Shown in pieces: positions 5,003 to 6,386 of a stretch of 6,386 nucleotides of DNA. Position numbers and translations under genes: made by a program. The notes beneath the pieces were generated by a model that saw only the letters and a program-made list of their open reading frames with translations, was not told where the DNA came from and searched no databases. Each line of letters starts with the position of its first letter. Position 1 is the first letter of the stretch. The DNA is from Euryarchaeota archaeon UBA130 (lineage in GTDB: Archaea > Thermoplasmatota > Poseidoniia > Poseidoniales > Thalassarchaeaceae): positions 1-6,386 of the forward strand of contig DAVY01000027.1 in assembly GCA_002505775.1 (NCBI GenBank). Direction: 5' to 3'.

Positions 5003-5302
5003 TCACCTTCGACTCTCTATCTTACTGTCTATGCCCGGATGTTTTTCGCACAATGCCTCAGCCCTTCGCTTCAATGACAGAATCTGAACGTTGACTTCAG
5101 AATCATCGGCGCCGTTCGATATCATTGCAGATAGTACGTTCAATCCCCCTTGAATTGCCCCTGCTTCTAGAAACTCGTCATTGGTGATAACATCTGAGTC
5201 CCTCAATATGCTTAGGGTAGAAGAGAGGTACTCAACCTCCGCCGCCATTAAGTCTGATGTTCTAGATTCAGACCCTGTGACACTGGTAATAGCGGTAATC
5301 AT
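5003..5302 (-). CDS. Unrecognised 99-residue protein downstream of methylmalonyl-CoA epimerase
   Basis: I do not recognise this protein. It has no signal peptide, membrane segment or metal motif. It has a Ser/Thr-rich start (1-18), then mostly amphipathic helix-like sequence: about 19-36, a DEFLEAGAIQGGLNVLSAMI block at 43-62, and a charged C-terminal helix SEVNVQILSLKRRAEALCEK (68-87). It is small, acidic in the middle and basic at the end. It follows the epimerase by 34 bases on the same strand, so it probably shares the mutase-epimerase transcript; a role in acyl-CoA metabolism is only guilt by association. The start is odd: the nearest Shine-Dalgarno site lies 18 bases upstream and better serves a five-codon reading frame whose stop overlaps this ATG. 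An internal ATG at 5248 has no ribosome-binding site. The coding reading is supported by uninterrupted length and tight packing against its neighbours. Confidence 0.6.
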   Translation of the reverse strand: MITAITSVTGSESRTSDLMAAEVEYLSSTLSILRDSDVITNDEFLEAGAIQGGLNVLSAMISNGADDSEVNVQILSLKRRAEALCEKHPGIDSKIESRR

Positions 5303-5325
5303 GATTGTCGGAGCATAATTCTCCT
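5299..5325 (-). promoter_or_regulatory. Shine-Dalgarno site and five-codon reading frame before the 99-residue gene
   Basis: AGGAG (5321-5325, minus strand) is followed after 4 bases by ATG (5314-5316) opening a frame for Met-Leu-Arg-Gln-Ser and a TGA at 5299-5301. That stop overlaps the ATG of the 99-residue gene as ATGA. Ribosomes could load at the good site, read five codons and restart on the main gene. An alternative is a sequence error or indel joining the two frames. Confidence 0.3.
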
Positions 5326-5336
5326 TTTGATGATTT

Positions 5337-5735
5337 TCAAGGGCTCTCCACTAATTCTATGAGCACCCCGCCCGAAGATGACGGATGTACGAAAGCTATT
5401 CTATTCCCGCCATGTCCAATCTGCGGTTTTGAATTTATCATAATTACGCCCATTTTAGATAATTTTTCTATCGTTTCCTCGATATCTGGCACAGATATAG
5501 CAAGCTGTTGTATTCCTTCCCCTCTCCGTTCTATGAACCTTCCAACTGGTGTATCAGAACCTGTCGGCTCCAGTAGTTCGATTCTAGTGTCTGACATGTT
5601 TTGCATATATCTGACTTCTACTCCTTGTTCCTCTACAATCCCTCCACCAGACGCTTCGAATCCCAATGCCTTCCAAAATGGCAAAGCAGAATCGATTGAT
5701 TTCGTCGCAATTCCTATATGATCTATTTTCGTCAT
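5337..5735 (-). CDS. mce: Methylmalonyl-CoA epimerase
   Basis: This enzyme interconverts the S and R forms of methylmalonyl-CoA, feeding the mutase encoded just upstream. The 132-residue protein is a normal-length glyoxalase/VOC-fold epimerase. Visible: DHIGIA (5-10, metal ligand His6), the EEQGVEV segment (35-41) that carries the family's catalytic glutamate, RIELLEP (51-57), GIQQLAISVPDIEETI (74-89), GGNRIAFVHPSSSGGVLIELVE (109-130, metal ligand Glu127). The usual His-His in GIHH is Gln-Gln here (76/77); I recall the same GIQQ in actinobacterial epimerases, so it is a subgroup mark rather than damage. The ATG directly abuts the mutase stop codon (TAA then ATG), indicating one operon with probable translational coupling. 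The pathway links propionyl-CoA, from odd-chain fatty acids or branched amino acids, to succinyl-CoA. Cytoplasmic. Confidence 0.93.
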   Translation of the reverse strand: MTKIDHIGIATKSIDSALPFWKALGFEASGGGIVEEQGVEVRYMQNMSDTRIELLEPTGSDTPVGRFIERRGEGIQQLAISVPDIEETIEKLSKMGVIMINSKPQIGHGGNRIAFVHPSSSGGVLIELVESP

Positions 5736-6386
5736 TTAAACACCACTCGGTGATACCCACGTACCGAAGCATTCGGTGAGTACTGAGTTAATTTCCCCAA
5801 TACTACAATAAGATTTCACAGCATCTATGATATATTCCATGAGATTTTCTTCAGTTTCACAGGCCCTGGACAATTTTTCCAGAGCGCTCATGGCTAAATC
5901 CTCATTTCTTGAGCTTCTTATAGAATTAAGAAAATCAACTTGCTTGACTGCCAAATCCACATCAAGTATCTGACCTTCAATAGGAATTTCATCTACGATA
6001 TTGTTGACATTTACACCGACCACACTCAACGACCCACTCTCTATGGAATTCAAGTGCTCCCATGCACTTTCATGAATCATTCTTTGCTGTGTACCCGACT
6101 TGACTGCAGCGAGGGCTCCTCCTTCAGACTCTATCTTATTGATTAGCTCCATAGAAGCCTCATAAATTTTCGAGGTCATCTCCTCAATTACGTATGAACC
6201 TGCAAATGGATCCACATGATCCGCAATCCCCGTCTCCAATGCTAGAATTTGTTGGGTTCTAAGTGCTATGGTAACTGCCTCATCTGTGGGGAGACCAATT
6301 GCTTCGTCAAAGCTGTTAGTGTGTAATGACTGAGTTCCTCCTAGGACAGATGAAAGTGCTTGGTAAGCTACTCTTACGATATTATT
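5736..6386 (-). CDS. Methylmalonyl-CoA mutase large (catalytic) subunit, C-terminal part, cut by the window edge
   Basis: The frame is open from the last base of the window to the TAA at 5736, giving 216 residues; the true start lies outside. The visible part begins NNIVRVAYQALSSVLGG and continues TQSLHTNSFDEAIGLPTDEA, then ALRTQQILALETGIADHVDP and FAGSYVIEEMT, a near-textbook match to the C-terminal part of the mutase TIM-barrel domain. The TTG at 6239 is an internal Leu codon, not a start. The enzyme converts R-methylmalonyl-CoA to succinyl-CoA with adenosylcobalamin. The protein ends shortly after the barrel domain (FGTWVSPSGV), with no DxHxxG cobalamin-binding domain. It is therefore the two-subunit form common in archaea, and a separate B12-binding subunit must be encoded elsewhere. 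Isobutyryl-CoA-type mutases are related, but the adjoining epimerase supports methylmalonyl-CoA. Confidence 0.93.
   Translation of the reverse strand, partial: NNIVRVAYQALSSVLGGTQSLHTNSFDEAIGLPTDEAVTIALRTQQILALETGIADHVDPFAGSYVIEEMTSKIYEASMELINKIESEGGALAAVKSGTQQRMIHESAWEHLNSIESGSLSVVGVNVNNIVDEIPIEGQILDVDLAVKQVDFLNSIRSSRNEDLAMSALEKLSRACETEENLMEYIIDAVKSYCSIGEINSVLTECFGTWVSPSGV

Noticed and set aside
4999..5060. Intrinsic terminator between the convergent sulfotransferase and 99-residue genes
   Set aside because: The genes end one base apart; only a T5 run at 5042-5046 is visible on the plus strand, with no stem, which is too weak to call.
5475..5530. Loss of the His metal ligand in the epimerase (GIQQ instead of GIHH) as a novelty
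   Set aside because: I recall the same GIQQ motif in actinobacterial methylmalonyl-CoA epimerases, and the rest of the protein is well conserved, so it is probably a normal subgroup feature.
5305..5721. Plus-strand 138-residue frame opposite the epimerase
   Set aside because: It is antisense to a conserved enzyme; its Ser/Pro/Cys-rich composition is typical of a shadow frame.
5736..6239. A short 167-residue protein starting at 6239
   Set aside because: The apparent start is a TTG Leu codon inside the mutase; the same frame stays open with strong mutase similarity to the window edge.

Overview
The window reads as a chromosomal segment of an archaeon. My best guess is a marine planktonic euryarchaeon of the Marine Group II/III (Poseidoniia) type, with moderate confidence and no database check. 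The clues are TATA-like boxes about 27 bp upstream of start codons that lack a leader, a small archaeal-looking ribbon-helix-helix regulator, and a methylmalonyl-CoA mutase large subunit that ends without a B12-binding domain. Genes inside operons instead use strong Shine-Dalgarno sites and overlap their neighbours.

Layout. Positions 31-1023 (minus) hold a lone secreted lipoprotein esterase with its own promoter. Positions 1104-4073 (minus) hold a tight six-gene operon, in transcription order: a 55-residue ribbon-helix-helix regulator, folE, queE, queC, msrB and queD. The four pathway genes give the whole route from GTP to preQ0 (7-cyano-7-deazaguanine): FolE makes dihydroneopterin triphosphate, QueD makes carboxytetrahydropterin, QueE makes carboxydeazaguanine and QueC makes preQ0. 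In a euryarchaeon the likely end product is archaeosine in tRNA, but no transglycosylase is present here to confirm it. MsrB, a methionine sulfoxide reductase, sits between queC and queD. Positions 4074-4149 are a divergent control region with repeated AATATTAC/GTAATATT elements. Positions 4150-5001 (plus) hold a PAPS-dependent sulfotransferase, the only plus-strand gene. Positions 5003-6386 (minus) hold the end of a propionate/methylmalonyl-CoA operon: the C-terminal part of methylmalonyl-CoA mutase (cut by the window edge), methylmalonyl-CoA epimerase, and an unrecognised 99-residue protein.

The points most worth attention are: (1) the unlisted 55-residue regulator gene heading the preQ0 operon, with a candidate operator next to it; (2) a QueC in which all four usual zinc-binding cysteines are Ser, Ser, Ser and Asp; (3) a QueD that lacks two of the three usual zinc histidines. 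The two changes in neighbouring pathway enzymes suggest a variant, possibly zinc-sparing, preQ0 pathway, while FolE and MsrB in the same operon keep their zinc ligands. No CRISPR array, insertion sequence, tRNA or rRNA was seen, and no gene-free stretch exceeds 300 bases.
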